A stretch of DNA of 64,000 nucleotides. It comes from UBA12170 sp964293475 (GTDB lineage: Bacteria; Bacteroidota; Bacteroidia; Bacteroidales; UBA12170). A program made the translations under genes and the position numbers. The stretch's first letter is position 1, and each line of letters begins with the position of its first letter. Below, piece by piece: positions 7,723 to 17,996 of the stretch. The DNA lies in assembly GCA_964293475.1 (NCBI GenBank), contig CAXYYJ010000013.1, forward strand, positions 30,769-94,768, in the 5' to 3' direction. The notes beneath the pieces are model-generated. The model did not search any database and had not been told where the DNA came from. It saw only the letters and a program-made list of their open reading frames with translations.

Positions 7723-10506
7723 ATGGATTATAATTTTAACGAAATAGAAAAGAAATGGCAGGCCTATTGGGCCGAAAACAAAACGTTCAAAGCCGAAATC
7801 GATAAAACCAAACCCAAATTCTATGTGCTCGATATGTTTCCCTATCCTTCGGGCGCCGGATTGCATGTGGGTCATCCGTTGGGTTATATCGCTTCCGACA
7901 TCTATGCTCGTTACAAAAGAAACAAGGGGTTTAATGTGCTGCATCCCATGGGCTACGATGCTTATGGTTTGCCCGCTGAGCAATATGCCATCCAAACCGG
8001 AACGCATCCTGCCATCACCACCGAAAAAAACATTGCCCGCTATCGTCAGCAACTCGATCAGATTGGATTCTCTTTCGATTGGGACAGAGAAGTAAGAACT
8101 TCCGACCCAAAATATTATAAATGGACTCAGTGGACTTTCATTCAACTCTTCGATTCCTGGTACGATAAAACAGTGCAAAAAGCAGCTAAAATTGAAGATT
8201 TGGTTGCCACATTTGAGAAAAGCGGAAGTGAAGGAATCCATGCCGCTACCACGCTGGAAGATGTTTTTTCTGCCCATGAATGGAATGCTAAATCGGAGTT
8301 TGAAAAGGCAGAAATCTTAATGAACTACCGTTTGGCCTACCTTGCCGAAACCGCCGTAAACTGGTGTCCGGCATTGGGTACAGTTCTTGCCAACGACGAA
8401 GTAAAAGACGGACTCTCGGAACGCGGAGGGCATCCGGTGGAGAAACGAATGATGAAACAATGGCTGCTTCGAATCACAGCCTATTCCCAGCGGCTTCTCG
8501 ATGGATTGGAAACCATAGAGTGGAGCGAGTCGCTCAAAGAAACTCAGCGCAACTGGATTGGCCGTTCCGAAGGCGCTTCGGTAATTTTCGATGTGAAAGG
8601 CCACGACGAGAAGATTGAAGTTTTTACCACCCGTCCCGATACCTTATTTGGCGCCACTTATATGGTTTTGGCTCCCGAGCACGAATTGGTATCTAAAATT
8701 ACCACAGAATCTCAAAAAGCCGAAGTGGAAGAATATGTAACCTGGGCAAAAAACAGATCGGAAAGAGAACGAATGTCCGAAGTGAAAACCGTAAGTGGGA
8801 AATTCACCGGAGGTTATGGGATTAATCCGCTTACAGGTTTGGAAATCCCCATTTGGGTGGCCGATTATGTGCTGATGGGCTACGGAACCGGCGCCATCAT
8901 GGCTGTTCCTGCCCACGATAGCCGCGATTTTGCTTTTGCCCGCCATTTTGGTCTTCCAATAGTTCAGGTGGTGAGTCAAAAAGGAGAGGAGCCTACCAAT
9001 CCAGACACCTGGGAACAATCCTACGATTCCAAAGATGGAATTTCGATCAATTCGGGCTTCTTGTCGGGTCTCGAAACCAAGGCTGCCATCAAAGCTGCTA
9101 TTGCCAAAGTGAAAGAAATGGGGATTGGAAAGGGAACAGTGAATTTCCGCTTGCGCGATGCTATTTTTAGTCGTCAACGCTATTGGGGAGAACCATTTCC
9201 GGTTTATTATAAAGACGGCATTGCTCAAACATTGCCCGTTAACCAATTGCCCCTCCTGCTCCCCGAAGTAGATAAATATTTGCCCACCGAAAGTGGTGAA
9301 CCACCGTTGGCAAGAGCTCAAAACTGGAAAACAGCCGATGGTTACCCGCTCGAAACCAATACTATGCCCGGTTTTGCCGGCTCCAGTGCCTATTATTACA
9401 GATATATGGATCCCACAAACACTGAAGCTTATTTTTCTAAAGATGCCATTGAATACTGGCAAAATGTGGATTTATATCTGGGGGGCGACGAACATGCCAC
9501 AGGCCATTTGCTCTATGCGCGTTTCTGGGCCATGTTCCTCTACGATTTGGGCATGACAGTTCGCCCCGAACCATTTCAAAAGCTTATCAATCAAGGTAAA
9601 ATTCAGGGGAGATCGAGTTTTGTTTATCGCATTAATGGAACGAATACTTTTGTGAGTTATGGTCTTCGCAACAACCACCCAACAACACGTCTTTATGTGG
9701 ACATCAGCATGGTTCACAACGATGTACTGAATACACAAGCCTTTAAAGAATGGCGCGAGGAGTATTCCAATGCAGAGTTTGTACTCGAAGATGGGAAATA
9801 TATCTGTGGTTGGGAAGTTGAAAAAATGTCGAAATCGAAATACAATGTTCAAAACCCCGACGACCTGATTGAGAAATACGGAGCCGATACCTTCCGTTTG
9901 TACGAAATGTTTTTAGGCCCCATAGAAAGTCATAAACCATGGGATACCAATGGAATAGAAGGTGTGTTCAGGTTCATTAGAAAATTCTGGCGTTTGTATC
10001 ACAATCATGCCAACGAGTTTGAAGTGAGTCATGAGGAAGCTTCACCCGCCGAACTCAAAGTGCTTCATCAAACCATCAAAAAAGTGTCTGATGATATGGA
10101 GCGGTTTGCATTCAATACCACAGTGAGTCAGTTTATGATTTGTGTTAACGAGCTCAACGAGCTTAAATGCAACAAAAAAGCCATTCTTGAACCGCTCACC
10201 ATTCTTGTTAGCAGCTTTGCACCCCATATTGCCGAAGAGCTGTGGAGCAATTTTGGTCATAAAACCAGCATTTCCATTGCGCCATTCCCTGAATTCAACC
10301 CACAGTTTGTCGCCGAAGATACCTTTGAATATCCAGTTTCGTTCAATGGAAAACTGCGGTTTAAAATTGAGCTTAGCATCGATTTTAACGCGCAACAAGT
10401 GGAAGAAGCAGTTCTGGCCAGTGCCGAAGCAGCCAAATGGCTTCAGGGAAATCCCCCTAAAAAGGTGATTGTTGTTCCCCGCCGAATTGTTAATGTGGTG
10501 ATTTAA
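7723..10506 (+). CDS. leuS: Leucyl-tRNA synthetase
   Basis: 927 aa, a full-length class I synthetase that charges tRNA-Leu. The N terminus (MDYNFNEIEKKWQAYW) is the standard LeuRS start, so ATG 7723 is chosen over an in-frame GTG at 7678. The HIGH motif appears as HVGHP in FPYPSGAGLHVGHPLGY; the CP1 editing domain includes TTRPDTLFGATY and YGTGAIMAVPAHDSRD with the conserved Asp region; the KMSKS loop is VEKMSKSKYN near the C-terminal third, followed by the anticodon-binding domain. It is monocistronic, convergent with the kinase gene at 10584. Confidence 0.97.
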   Translation: MDYNFNEIEKKWQAYWAENKTFKAEIDKTKPKFYVLDMFPYPSGAGLHVGHPLGYIASDIYARYKRNKGFNVLHPMGYDAYGLPAEQYAIQTGTHPAITTEKNIARYRQQLDQIGFSFDWDREVRTSDPKYYKWTQWTFIQLFDSWYDKTVQKAAKIEDLVATFEKSGSEGIHAATTLEDVFSAHEWNAKSEFEKAEILMNYRLAYLAETAVNWCPALGTVLANDEVKDGLSERGGHPVEKRMMKQWLLRITAYSQRLLDGLETIEWSESLKETQRNWIGRSEGASVIFDVKGHDEKIEVFTTRPDTLFGATYMVLAPEHELVSKITTESQKAEVEEYVTWAKNRSERERMSEVKTVSGKFTGGYGINPLTGLEIPIWVADYVLMGYGTGAIMAVPAHDSRDFAFARHFGLPIVQVVSQKGEEPTNPDTWEQSYDSKDGISINSGFLSGLETKAAIKAAIAKVKEMGIGKGTVNFRLRDAIFSRQRYWGEPFPVYYKDGIAQTLPVNQLPLLLPEVDKYLPTESGEPPLARAQNWKTADGYPLETNTMPGFAGSSAYYYRYMDPTNTEAYFSKDAIEYWQNVDLYLGGDEHATGHLLYARFWAMFLYDLGMTVRPEPFQKLINQGKIQGRSSFVYRINGTNTFVSYGLRNNHPTTRLYVDISMVHNDVLNTQAFKEWREEYSNAEFVLEDGKYICGWEVEKMSKSKYNVQNPDDLIEKYGADTFRLYEMFLGPIESHKPWDTNGIEGVFRFIRKFWRLYHNHANEFEVSHEEASPAELKVLHQTIKKVSDDMERFAFNTTVSQFMICVNELNELKCNKKAILEPLTILVSSFAPHIAEELWSNFGHKTSISIAPFPEFNPQFVAEDTFEYPVSFNGKLRFKIELSIDFNAQQVEEAVLASAEAAKWLQGNPPKKVIVVPRRIVNVVI

Positions 10507-10528
10507 AATAGCGAAAACTGAAAGACAT

Positions 10529-10562
10529 AAAAAAGACAAACCAATTGATTGAATGTGGTTTG
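10529..10562 (-). terminator. Possible terminator of the sensor-kinase gene
   Basis: CAAACCA (10537-10543) pairs with TGGTTTG (10556-10562). On the minus strand the hairpin is followed by a T-rich run, placed between the convergent leuS and kinase genes. Confidence 0.4.
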
Positions 10563-10583
10563 GCTTAGCTTTGAATTCTGTGA

Positions 10584-13500
10584 TTAAACTGTGAGATTAT
10601 TCTTCGGAATTGTAAAATAGAAGGTAGAGCCCGACTTATCTTCCAACTCGTCAACCCGACTTTCTACCCAAATTTTACCTCCATGTTTTTCTACAAATTC
10701 CTTGCAAAGGATGAGCCCCAGGCCAGTTCCTTTTTCGTTTTGCGTTCCGGTGGTTGTAAAGTCTCCATCAATACGAAACAGCTTTTCAATATTTTCCTGC
10801 GAAATTCCAACCCCATTGTCACTCACCGAAACAGTGAGTATTTCTTTTGATATTTGAGCGCCAATATGAATTTCACCATCAACATGGGTAAATTTGATAG
10901 CATTGGAAATTAAGTTTCTTAATACAGTGCTAATCATATCTTTATCGGCAAAAATCAACGCGGATGAAGGAAGTTCTTTGGTAATGATAATGGACTTTTG
11001 TCCTGCATTTTCGGTAAAAAACTCTATGGTAGTTTTGATAAGTTCCACCATTTCAAAATAGCCGGGGTTAAATTCCATTCTTCCGGTTTGCGACCGCGAC
11101 CACTCCATAATGTTGGTGAGTAAATCCATGGCCCTGGTGGACGAAAGATGGATGATTTCGGCATATTTTTCAATACTCTCATAATCCTTTTCTTTCACAT
11201 GCTCAACCAGAATTTCGCTAAAGCCAAGAATAGAATTGAAGGGGCTTTTTAGATCGTGGGCAATGATGGAAAAGAATTTGTCTTTTTCTGCATTGAGCTT
11301 TTGTAGCTCTTCGTTTTTTGTTTTAATATCGATTTCCGATTTTTTTCGCTGAGTAATATCGCGGCTAATTCCCACCAATCCTATTATTTTACCATCCTTA
11401 TCACGCAATGGTATTTTAGAAGATAGTAACCAGCGTTTTTGGTTTTTGTCGTCGTAGATAAACCCTTCGCAATTGTTTAATGGTTGTCCGGTTTTTATAA
11501 CTTTCTGATCGTCAATATCGTATTTCTCAGAAAATTCCAGCGGATAGGTTTCGAAATCGGTTTTCCCCAGAACTTCTTCCTCCGACTTAGCTTTCATATA
11601 GATGAGCTCGGTGGGGTTGGCAAGCGTTTTTCGCAATTGAGCATCTTTGGCATAAATAGCATCGGGGATATTGTCAATTAGGGTTCTCAGAAGCAATTGT
11701 TTGTTAAAGAGCTGCTCTTCGTATAGTTTTCGTTTACTAATATCGTGAACCACAGTGTATCGCATCTTTTTATTGAATAAACTAATATTTTCTGAGGAGA
11801 GAATCACATATTTAATCTCCCCGTTTTTAGCTTTTAAGGCCAATTCAATGTCGGAAATATTGCCGTTTTTATCAGATTTTTGGTATATTTCGGCCACTTG
11901 CTGATTATTAATAATGCCCAAATCAACTGCTGTTTTTCCAATCACCTCATCAGATGTGAAACCGAAAACACTATAAAAAGCCGCATTTACTTCTGTGTAC
12001 TTTTCTGTTACCTGTTCGCTTAAACTGCATGCTGAAGGATTGAGATAAAACACTTTGGAGAATTTTTCTTCCGATAATCTTATCTGTGTCATGTCTTTTG
12101 ATACCCCGAATATTACAGGTTGACCATTCCAGATTCCGTGGTTTATCCTGGTTTCTACCAAAATTTGCTCGCCCGCTTTGGTTACCAAAGGGATTGGGCA
12201 AAAATCGGTTTTACCTAAAAGCATTTCCCCAAATATTCTTTTGGCGTCTTCAACCATTCCTTTAGGGTGTAGTTTTAAAACTGATTGGCCGCAAATCTCA
12301 TCTTCGCTATATCCCAACCTTTCAATAACTGTTTTGTTGGTGTGAACAATATTTGCATTTTGGTCCAGCACAAAAAGGTAATTATCGATAGTATTAAAGA
12401 ATGTTTCGTAATTCTGGCGGGTTTGTTGCAACAGTAATTGCGCTTTTTTTCTTTCACTCACATCCCTTATATTGCATTGAATCACTTTTTTCTGGTCGAC
12501 TAAATACACATTGCTCACAAATTCAACTTCAATTATTTCCCCTTTCGACGTTTCAAGGGGTAAATTTTCATATCGCACATAATTCTGCTGTTTCAATTCC
12601 AGAAACTTCTCATGGCTGGCAGTTATGTTTTTAAAAGTGCCTATTTCCCAGATGGCTTTTTCGATAAATTGCTCCTCAGTATAGCCCAACATCTGAACCA
12701 AAAATGGATTCACCATCACAATTTTGCCTGTATCGGCGTCGAGAATAATGATGCCATCTTGTGCTGTTTCAAAAAGGCGGCGATAGCGAATTTCGGAATC
12801 GTTTAGAATGGCTTCTGATTTTTTTCGCTCTGAAATATCTTGTGCTCTTGCCACATAGCCAATGAGCAAATCGCCACTCGTTAATGGCGAAATGGAGCAG
12901 TCAAGGGTTATTTTTCCCGAGCGACTCGATTCATAAAGATTATGCTCCTTAATATATTCAAAGTCAAATTCATATTCGAAATATATACTCTCCCTTTTCA
13001 GCAATTTGTCCTTTTGCATTTTGGTAAGTATATGAATATCAAACAGGCTAGTACCCATTACTTCCTGAATATTAACAATGCCAAAAAGCCTGATTGCGGC
13101 GCTGTTCAGGTTCACTAAAATGCCTTTTGAGTCATAGTATTTTATTGCTACAGGCGACTGTTCAAAGATTTCGTTATATTTTTTTTCGCTTATGAACTGA
13201 GCATGCTCGGCTTGCAAGCGTTGAGAAATATCAATCACAAATACCGAAACACCAACAATTTCACCATCCGAATTTTTAATTGCTGAGTAGTAGTTTTCAT
13301 AGAAAGTCCGTTGTCCTGCATCGTCACCATATTCCTCAGTCACAATAAAGCTCTCGCCATTTAATGCCTTTTCAAAATTCTGTTTTGCACCTTCTTTATC
13401 ATCGTCCCGGCTAATGACATCGAGAATGCTCATACCTATTTGAATATCAGCACCCCAAATTGTTTTCATGGTTTCTTTGTGGAATTTGCTGAACGAGGTA

Positions 13501-14693
13501 TATTGGTAGCTTCTATCTAGCGCAAATATGATTATTTTGGTAGGGCTTTCGATGATGGAATGGAGCAAATTGAAATCGGAATGATATTTTTCTTCACTTC
13601 GTTTTATGTCGATAGTTAATTTCTCAGCCAGTTCATATGACCTTTTAACGCTGTTAAACAGCAATTTAGTAAGAAGAAATAGCAGAAAACTGATTACAAG
13701 GCCACTAATCAGAACTGAAATAACTAAGGAGTTAAAAGCTGAAAACTGCGGATTGGGTTGTGAAAAACTCAGTAGCCATTTTTTTCCATTGAATTCTATT
13801 GGTATGGAGTGAGTGCGAAATTGAGTGTCGACGGATTTTATAGTATCATTAATTTGACTGTCATACAGTAAGGAATTAGCCGAAATTACGTCATCGTATA
13901 CCTTCAGATGTATTCTTTTGGCTTTCATTTTGTCCCATCGGCCCAAAATGCCCTTCATCAAATCGTTCATTCTATAAGGACTATAAACCCAGCCTTTAAT
14001 GGCTGCGCGACGTTCTTCGATGGTCGAAATGGGCATGTGGCTCTTATAAACCGGGACATACATCAACGTTCCGAACTGAACGTCTTCGTTGGTTTCCTGC
14101 ACCAAAGCCACTTTCCCCGAAAGCATGGCTATGTCGTAATCGCGTGATGCGTCCATGGCTTTTCTTCGGGTTGAATCCGAATACATATCATAACCCATCG
14201 CCCTACGGTTGCGATACGAAAATGGCTCCAGATAAACAATCGAAGTATAAACATCTCTGTTGCCAGCCGGATATACGCGGTAGTTGGTAAAACCCTCCCC
14301 CTGAATTCGGCGAATATGCTCTTCCAATAGGTTTTTTGGTATAATCAACGAAAAACCTACCCCCTGAATACCTGGTAAATTCTTTTCTATTTTGGAGTTG
14401 TCGACAAACTTTTTCCATTCTTTTCGGGTGATGGTATCGGCCACTGAAAAAAATGCAGCACCGGTGCGTAATAACAGTGCATGAGCATGTAAACGAGTAT
14501 CCATATTCATTTCAATCTCGGTGCAAACCTGAGTAAACTCTTCCTGAGCTTGTTTTTTCACATTCTTAAAAACAAAAAAAGTGATTATAATGGTTGCGAA
14601 AAAGCCAATAATCAGAATTACAACAGCACTCCATTCATTTTTGGAAATGAATTTTGATAGGAAATTTTGGTGATTAAAATTGTTCGATTTCAT
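10584..14693 (-). CDS. CHASE / multi-PAS sensor histidine kinase
   Basis: 1369 aa membrane sensor. A first transmembrane helix (about 22-43) and a second (about 322-346) flank a periplasmic CHASE domain (about 80-300; LPGIQGVGFSLIIP, GYDMYSDSTRRKAM). Six PAS modules follow in the cytoplasm, several joined by PAC-like linkers (VSERKKAQ, ISERKKSE). The kinase core has the HisKA phosphorylation site in IIAHDLKSPFNSILGF, the N box NLISNAIKF, and G boxes DNGVGIS and GTGLGL. There is no receiver domain and no adjacent response regulator, so the partner is elsewhere. The ligand of the CHASE domain is unknown. Confidence 0.9.
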   Translation of the reverse strand: MKSNNFNHQNFLSKFISKNEWSAVVILIIGFFATIIITFFVFKNVKKQAQEEFTQVCTEIEMNMDTRLHAHALLLRTGAAFFSVADTITRKEWKKFVDNSKIEKNLPGIQGVGFSLIIPKNLLEEHIRRIQGEGFTNYRVYPAGNRDVYTSIVYLEPFSYRNRRAMGYDMYSDSTRRKAMDASRDYDIAMLSGKVALVQETNEDVQFGTLMYVPVYKSHMPISTIEERRAAIKGWVYSPYRMNDLMKGILGRWDKMKAKRIHLKVYDDVISANSLLYDSQINDTIKSVDTQFRTHSIPIEFNGKKWLLSFSQPNPQFSAFNSLVISVLISGLVISFLLFLLTKLLFNSVKRSYELAEKLTIDIKRSEEKYHSDFNLLHSIIESPTKIIIFALDRSYQYTSFSKFHKETMKTIWGADIQIGMSILDVISRDDDKEGAKQNFEKALNGESFIVTEEYGDDAGQRTFYENYYSAIKNSDGEIVGVSVFVIDISQRLQAEHAQFISEKKYNEIFEQSPVAIKYYDSKGILVNLNSAAIRLFGIVNIQEVMGTSLFDIHILTKMQKDKLLKRESIYFEYEFDFEYIKEHNLYESSRSGKITLDCSISPLTSGDLLIGYVARAQDISERKKSEAILNDSEIRYRRLFETAQDGIIILDADTGKIVMVNPFLVQMLGYTEEQFIEKAIWEIGTFKNITASHEKFLELKQQNYVRYENLPLETSKGEIIEVEFVSNVYLVDQKKVIQCNIRDVSERKKAQLLLQQTRQNYETFFNTIDNYLFVLDQNANIVHTNKTVIERLGYSEDEICGQSVLKLHPKGMVEDAKRIFGEMLLGKTDFCPIPLVTKAGEQILVETRINHGIWNGQPVIFGVSKDMTQIRLSEEKFSKVFYLNPSACSLSEQVTEKYTEVNAAFYSVFGFTSDEVIGKTAVDLGIINNQQVAEIYQKSDKNGNISDIELALKAKNGEIKYVILSSENISLFNKKMRYTVVHDISKRKLYEEQLFNKQLLLRTLIDNIPDAIYAKDAQLRKTLANPTELIYMKAKSEEEVLGKTDFETYPLEFSEKYDIDDQKVIKTGQPLNNCEGFIYDDKNQKRWLLSSKIPLRDKDGKIIGLVGISRDITQRKKSEIDIKTKNEELQKLNAEKDKFFSIIAHDLKSPFNSILGFSEILVEHVKEKDYESIEKYAEIIHLSSTRAMDLLTNIMEWSRSQTGRMEFNPGYFEMVELIKTTIEFFTENAGQKSIIITKELPSSALIFADKDMISTVLRNLISNAIKFTHVDGEIHIGAQISKEILTVSVSDNGVGISQENIEKLFRIDGDFTTTGTQNEKGTGLGLILCKEFVEKHGGKIWVESRVDELEDKSGSTFYFTIPKNNLTV

Positions 14694-14810
14694 GTTGATC
14701 CTGTTCGTATCTGGGGCAAGAAATGTTTATAGGGCATTATTACAATCCAATTCTTTTTGCCAAAAAATGAGATTCAAAATCAATTTAAATAATTGAGCAC
14801 ATGGTTGTTT

Positions 14811-14818
14811 CAAAGGTA
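14811..14818 (-). promoter_or_regulatory. Predicted -7 promoter element of the CHASE/PAS kinase gene
   Basis: TACCTTTG on the minus strand, a good TAnnTTTG match, about 118 nt before the ATG at 14693. Confidence 0.35.
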
Positions 14819-15059
14819 AACAAAAACCTGGCTTTTGCGACTTCGCATTTTATTATTTTTAGGAATTCTTTCTCAGGATTATTTTGCCACATTGCAGGAT
14901 AAAAAAAATGATTTCCCCTTTGTCTTTTAGCTGTTTTGTTGTCTTACTTTTTGATGCCATTTGCAAGTGGAATTCGATTTATAGCCGATTTTTTATATGG
15001 CGTACTCTGAAGAGCCAATCCTGACGTGAAGTGTAAAAACTAATGTGTAATAGAAATAT

Positions 15060-15104
15060 TACTAACAAAAAACTTACTAATAAAAAACTTACTAATAAAA
15101 ATAT
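15060..15104. repeat. Three 15-bp tandem repeats
   Basis: Units start at 15060, 15075 and 15090: TACTAACAAAAAACT, TACTAATAAAAAACT, TACTAATAAAAATAT. A CTAACAAA at 15062 is mirrored by TTTGTTAG at 15113-15120, so the array is flanked by an inverted pair. The function is unknown. Confidence 0.7.
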
Positions 15105-15300
15105 TACATTTATTTGTTAGAACTCCGAAATTGAATTATGCCATTGTGTAAATATTTAAGGATAAGTCAACACCATTTGTCTTTTGGAAATTTGCCTTAC
15201 AATCTAAATTTACTGAAAAGGAAACTGATATTTTAAAATGAAAGTCTGAATTATTTCGATTAACTCATCCTAAATAATCTCACTTGCGCGAATAAGAAGC

Positions 15301-17313
15301 CTAAAACAACCCGTCAACCAATTCATCCTGAGCAAAATTGGGCAGGGTAACTTTTAATCCGGGGGTTTGTTCCATCGCGCGTTTAATGGCAAATACGGCT
15401 TCCGGATTTCGGGCCCAGCTGCGGCGGCTGATTCCGTTGTTCACATCCCAGAAAAGCATATTGCGAAGTCTTCTTTCGGCATCGGCACTGCCATCGAGCA
15501 ACATGCCAAATCCGCCGTTTATCACTTCGCCCCATCCAACTCCGCCTCCATTGTGAATGCTCACCCAGGTGGCTCCTCTAAACGAATCGCCAATTACATT
15601 CTGAATGGCCATATCCGCCGTAAAAGCCGAACCATCATAAATATTCGATGTTTCCCTGAATGGGCTGTCGGTGCCCGAAACATCGTGATGATCGCGACCC
15701 AACACCACTGGCGCTGTTATTTTTCCCGAGGCAATGGCATCGTTGAAAGCTGCGGCAATTTTAATTCTTCCTTCGGCATCGGCATAAAGGATTCTGGCTT
15801 GAGAACCCACCACCAGCTTATTCTCTTGGGCTCCTTTAATCCATTGAATATTGTCGGCCATTTGGCTCTGAATTTCTTTGGGACTGTTTTTCATCATTTC
15901 TTCCAAAACTTCAGAAGCAATTAAATCGGTGGTTTCTAAATCTTTCGGGTTGTTCGATGTGCAAACCCAACGGAAAGGGCCAAAACCATAATCGAAGAAC
16001 ATAGGTCCCATAATATCCTGAACATAAGATGGATAGCGGAAACCTGTCCCTTTTTCATTCATCACATCGGCGCCTGCCCGGCTGGCTTCTAACAGAAAAG
16101 CATTGCCATAATCGAAGAAATAGGTGCCACGGGCTGTGTGAATGTTCACGGCGGCGGCATGTCGGCGAAGGGTTTCTCTCACTTTTTCTTTAAACAGTTC
16201 GGGTTGCTTTGCCATCATCTCGTTCGACTCTTCATAACTCAATCCCACCGGATAATATCCCCCCGACCAGGGGTTATGGAGCGATGTTTGGTCGCTTCCC
16301 AAATCCACAAATACATTTTCTTCAGCAAATTTTTCCCACACATCCACCACATTTCCCTGATAGGCTATGGAAACTACTTCTTTGTTTGATGTGGCTATTC
16401 TAACTCTCGCAACCAGTTCATCTAAATCGCTGATAACTTCGTCCACCCAGCCTTGCGAATGACGGGTTTTGGTGGCTTTGGGATTGATTTCGGCTGTGAC
16501 AGAAACCACACCGGCAATATTGCCTGCCTTGGGCTGAGCACCCGACATTCCACCAAGTCCGGCGGTGAGAAACAGTTTTCCGGCAAAAGGATTTTCACCT
16601 GCTTTGGCAACTTTTCTGGCTCCATTCATCACGGTGATGGTGGTACCGTGAACAATTCCCTGGGGACCGATATACATATAGCTTCCCGCCGTCATTTGGC
16701 CATATTGCGAAACTCCAAGTGCATTAAATTTTTCCCAATCGTCGGGTTTGGAATAGTTTGGAATAACCATTCCATTGGTTACCACCACTCTAGGTGCTTC
16801 TTTATGTGATGGAAAAAGCCCCATGGGATGACCCGAATACATGACCAGAGTTTGCTCGTCGGTCATGGTGGCTAAATATTGCATGGTGAGCAGATATTGT
16901 GCCCAGTTTTGGAAAACAGCACCATTTCCACCATAGGTAATCAATTCGTGAGGGTGTTGAGCCACAGCATAATCCAGATTATTCATGATCATGAGCATAA
17001 TGGCTGCTGCCTGTTTGCTTTGATGCGGAAATTCGTCGATATGACGGGCATGAATGGCATAATCGGGTCGGTAGCGATACATGTAAATCCGGCCATACTT
17101 TTTTAATTCTTCGGCAAACTCAGGAGCTAAAACAGCGTGTAAGCTTTCGGGGAAATACCGCAAAGCATTTTTTAATGCCAGCTTTTTCTCATCCACTGTT
17201 AATATGTCTTTCCGAATTGGAGCATGATTGATGCTGGTTTCGTAAGGTTTGGGTTGAGGCAATTCTGCTGGTATTCCCTTTAAAATCTGATTTTTAAATG
17301 CTGTAAGTTCCAT
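15301..17313 (-). CDS. hutU: Urocanate hydratase
   Basis: 670 aa from ATG 17313 (MELTAFKNQILKGIP). It converts urocanate to 4-imidazolone-5-propionate in histidine breakdown using tightly bound NAD. Family signatures include ITYGGNGAVFQNWAQY near the NAD site, SGHPMGLFPS, TAGLGGMSGAQPKA and the GRDHHDVSGTDSPFRET region. It is about 110 aa longer than the classical E. coli/Bacillus enzyme, as is usual for the longer urocanate hydratase group. An upstream in-frame extension to 17391 is rejected because the -7 box at 17340-17347 lies inside it. No other hut genes are nearby. Confidence 0.95.
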   Translation of the reverse strand: MELTAFKNQILKGIPAELPQPKPYETSINHAPIRKDILTVDEKKLALKNALRYFPESLHAVLAPEFAEELKKYGRIYMYRYRPDYAIHARHIDEFPHQSKQAAAIMLMIMNNLDYAVAQHPHELITYGGNGAVFQNWAQYLLTMQYLATMTDEQTLVMYSGHPMGLFPSHKEAPRVVVTNGMVIPNYSKPDDWEKFNALGVSQYGQMTAGSYMYIGPQGIVHGTTITVMNGARKVAKAGENPFAGKLFLTAGLGGMSGAQPKAGNIAGVVSVTAEINPKATKTRHSQGWVDEVISDLDELVARVRIATSNKEVVSIAYQGNVVDVWEKFAEENVFVDLGSDQTSLHNPWSGGYYPVGLSYEESNEMMAKQPELFKEKVRETLRRHAAAVNIHTARGTYFFDYGNAFLLEASRAGADVMNEKGTGFRYPSYVQDIMGPMFFDYGFGPFRWVCTSNNPKDLETTDLIASEVLEEMMKNSPKEIQSQMADNIQWIKGAQENKLVVGSQARILYADAEGRIKIAAAFNDAIASGKITAPVVLGRDHHDVSGTDSPFRETSNIYDGSAFTADMAIQNVIGDSFRGATWVSIHNGGGVGWGEVINGGFGMLLDGSADAERRLRNMLFWDVNNGISRRSWARNPEAVFAIKRAMEQTPGLKVTLPNFAQDELVDGLF

Positions 17314-17339
17314 GGTTTTTATATTTTCCAAAATTTTGG

Positions 17340-17347
17340 CAAAGGTA
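17340..17347 (-). promoter_or_regulatory. Predicted -7 promoter element of hutU
   Basis: TACCTTTG on the minus strand, 27 nt before ATG 17313. It supports the shorter hutU start. Confidence 0.45.
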
Positions 17348-17423
17348 CGAAAACGGGTGGAGGAGAAAATCAGGAAATCACAGAAAAACATTTTTTCTGC
17401 TTTTATATGTCAATGTATTGTGT

Positions 17424-17431
17424 TAAATTTG
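17424..17431 (+). promoter_or_regulatory. Predicted -7 promoter element of the H-NOX operon
   Basis: TAAATTTG, 19 nt before ATG 17451, in the 137-bp divergent region shared with hutU. TTTT at 17401-17404 sits where a -33 TTTG would be expected. Confidence 0.45.
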
Positions 17432-17450
17432 AGAGAATAATTTGAAAACT

Positions 17451-17996
17451 ATGAAAGGAATTGTATTTACTGAGTTCATTGAGTTTGTAGAAAACACCTT
17501 TGGATTCGAAGTGGCCGACGCCATGATTTCTAAGGCCGATTTAAAATCGGGAGGCGTGTATACCGCTGTTGGAACCTACGATTTTGATGAAATGGTGGGG
17601 CTTTTAATTCAATTGAATAAGATTACGCAAATACCTGTCCCACAGCTTCTCGAAGCCTATGGGAGCCATCTGTTTTATAGATTTGTGGAGCTTTATCCCC
17701 ATTTTTTAACTAAAGAAGTGGGTCTGTTTGGTTTTATCGAAAAGATTGACCAATACATCCACGTGGAAGTTAAAAAGCTTTATCCCGATGCCGAATTGCC
17801 AAAGATTACAGTTCATCGAAGAACCAATCTTGAGATGGAGATGGTGTATAAATCGAGCCGCAAACTGTCATTTTTCGCTCTCGGATTGCTCAAATCAGCC
17901 TCTGAGTTTTTCGAGGAACCCATAAGCATCCAAATGAAAGACCATTCCGCCGATGGAACAGAAACCCTTTTCATACTCACAAAAACCAATGATTGA
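17451..17996 (+). CDS. H-NOX heme nitric-oxide/oxygen sensor
   Basis: 181 aa stand-alone H-NOX (HNOB) domain, the heme pocket shared with soluble guanylate cyclase. The N terminus MKGIVFTEFIEFV is typical. The proximal heme-ligand histidine is His104 in the IDQYIHVEV helix, and the heme-propionate motif YxSxR is YKSSR (133-137). ATG 17451 is preferred to an in-frame TTG at 17442 because it fits the promoter spacing. It overlaps the next kinase gene by 8 bp, the classical H-NOX/kinase pairing in which NO binding switches kinase activity. A distal-pocket Tyr for oxygen cannot be decided from sequence alone. Confidence 0.92.
   Translation: MKGIVFTEFIEFVENTFGFEVADAMISKADLKSGGVYTAVGTYDFDEMVGLLIQLNKITQIPVPQLLEAYGSHLFYRFVELYPHFLTKEVGLFGFIEKIDQYIHVEVKKLYPDAELPKITVHRRTNLEMEMVYKSSRKLSFFALGLLKSASEFFEEPISIQMKDHSADGTETLFILTKTND

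Larger units (their letters stand above)
14694..15300. other. Long intergenic region with 15-bp tandem repeat
   Basis: 607 bp between two minus-strand genes. It carries a -7 box at 14811-14818 for the kinase gene and three 15-bp tandem units at 15060-15104. No open reading frame with a coding look and no RNA gene is seen. AT-rich sequence beyond the repeats (15105-15300) shows nothing I can name. Confidence 0.6.

Noticed and set aside
7660..8277. 205-codon frame antisense to the start of leuS
   Set aside because: It mirrors the codons of leuS, a certain gene, and shows no domain; such antisense frames also appear at 8644-9462 and elsewhere.
10584..14693. Hybrid kinase
   Set aside because: No receiver domain after the HATPase; the protein ends right after the G2 box region.
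14694..15300. Structured RNA or tRNA gene in the large gap
   Set aside because: No cloverleaf, no GC-rich paired region; only AT-rich repeats.
17314..17391. Longer hutU N terminus
   Set aside because: It would cover a good -7 promoter element, and the extension is not like the family.
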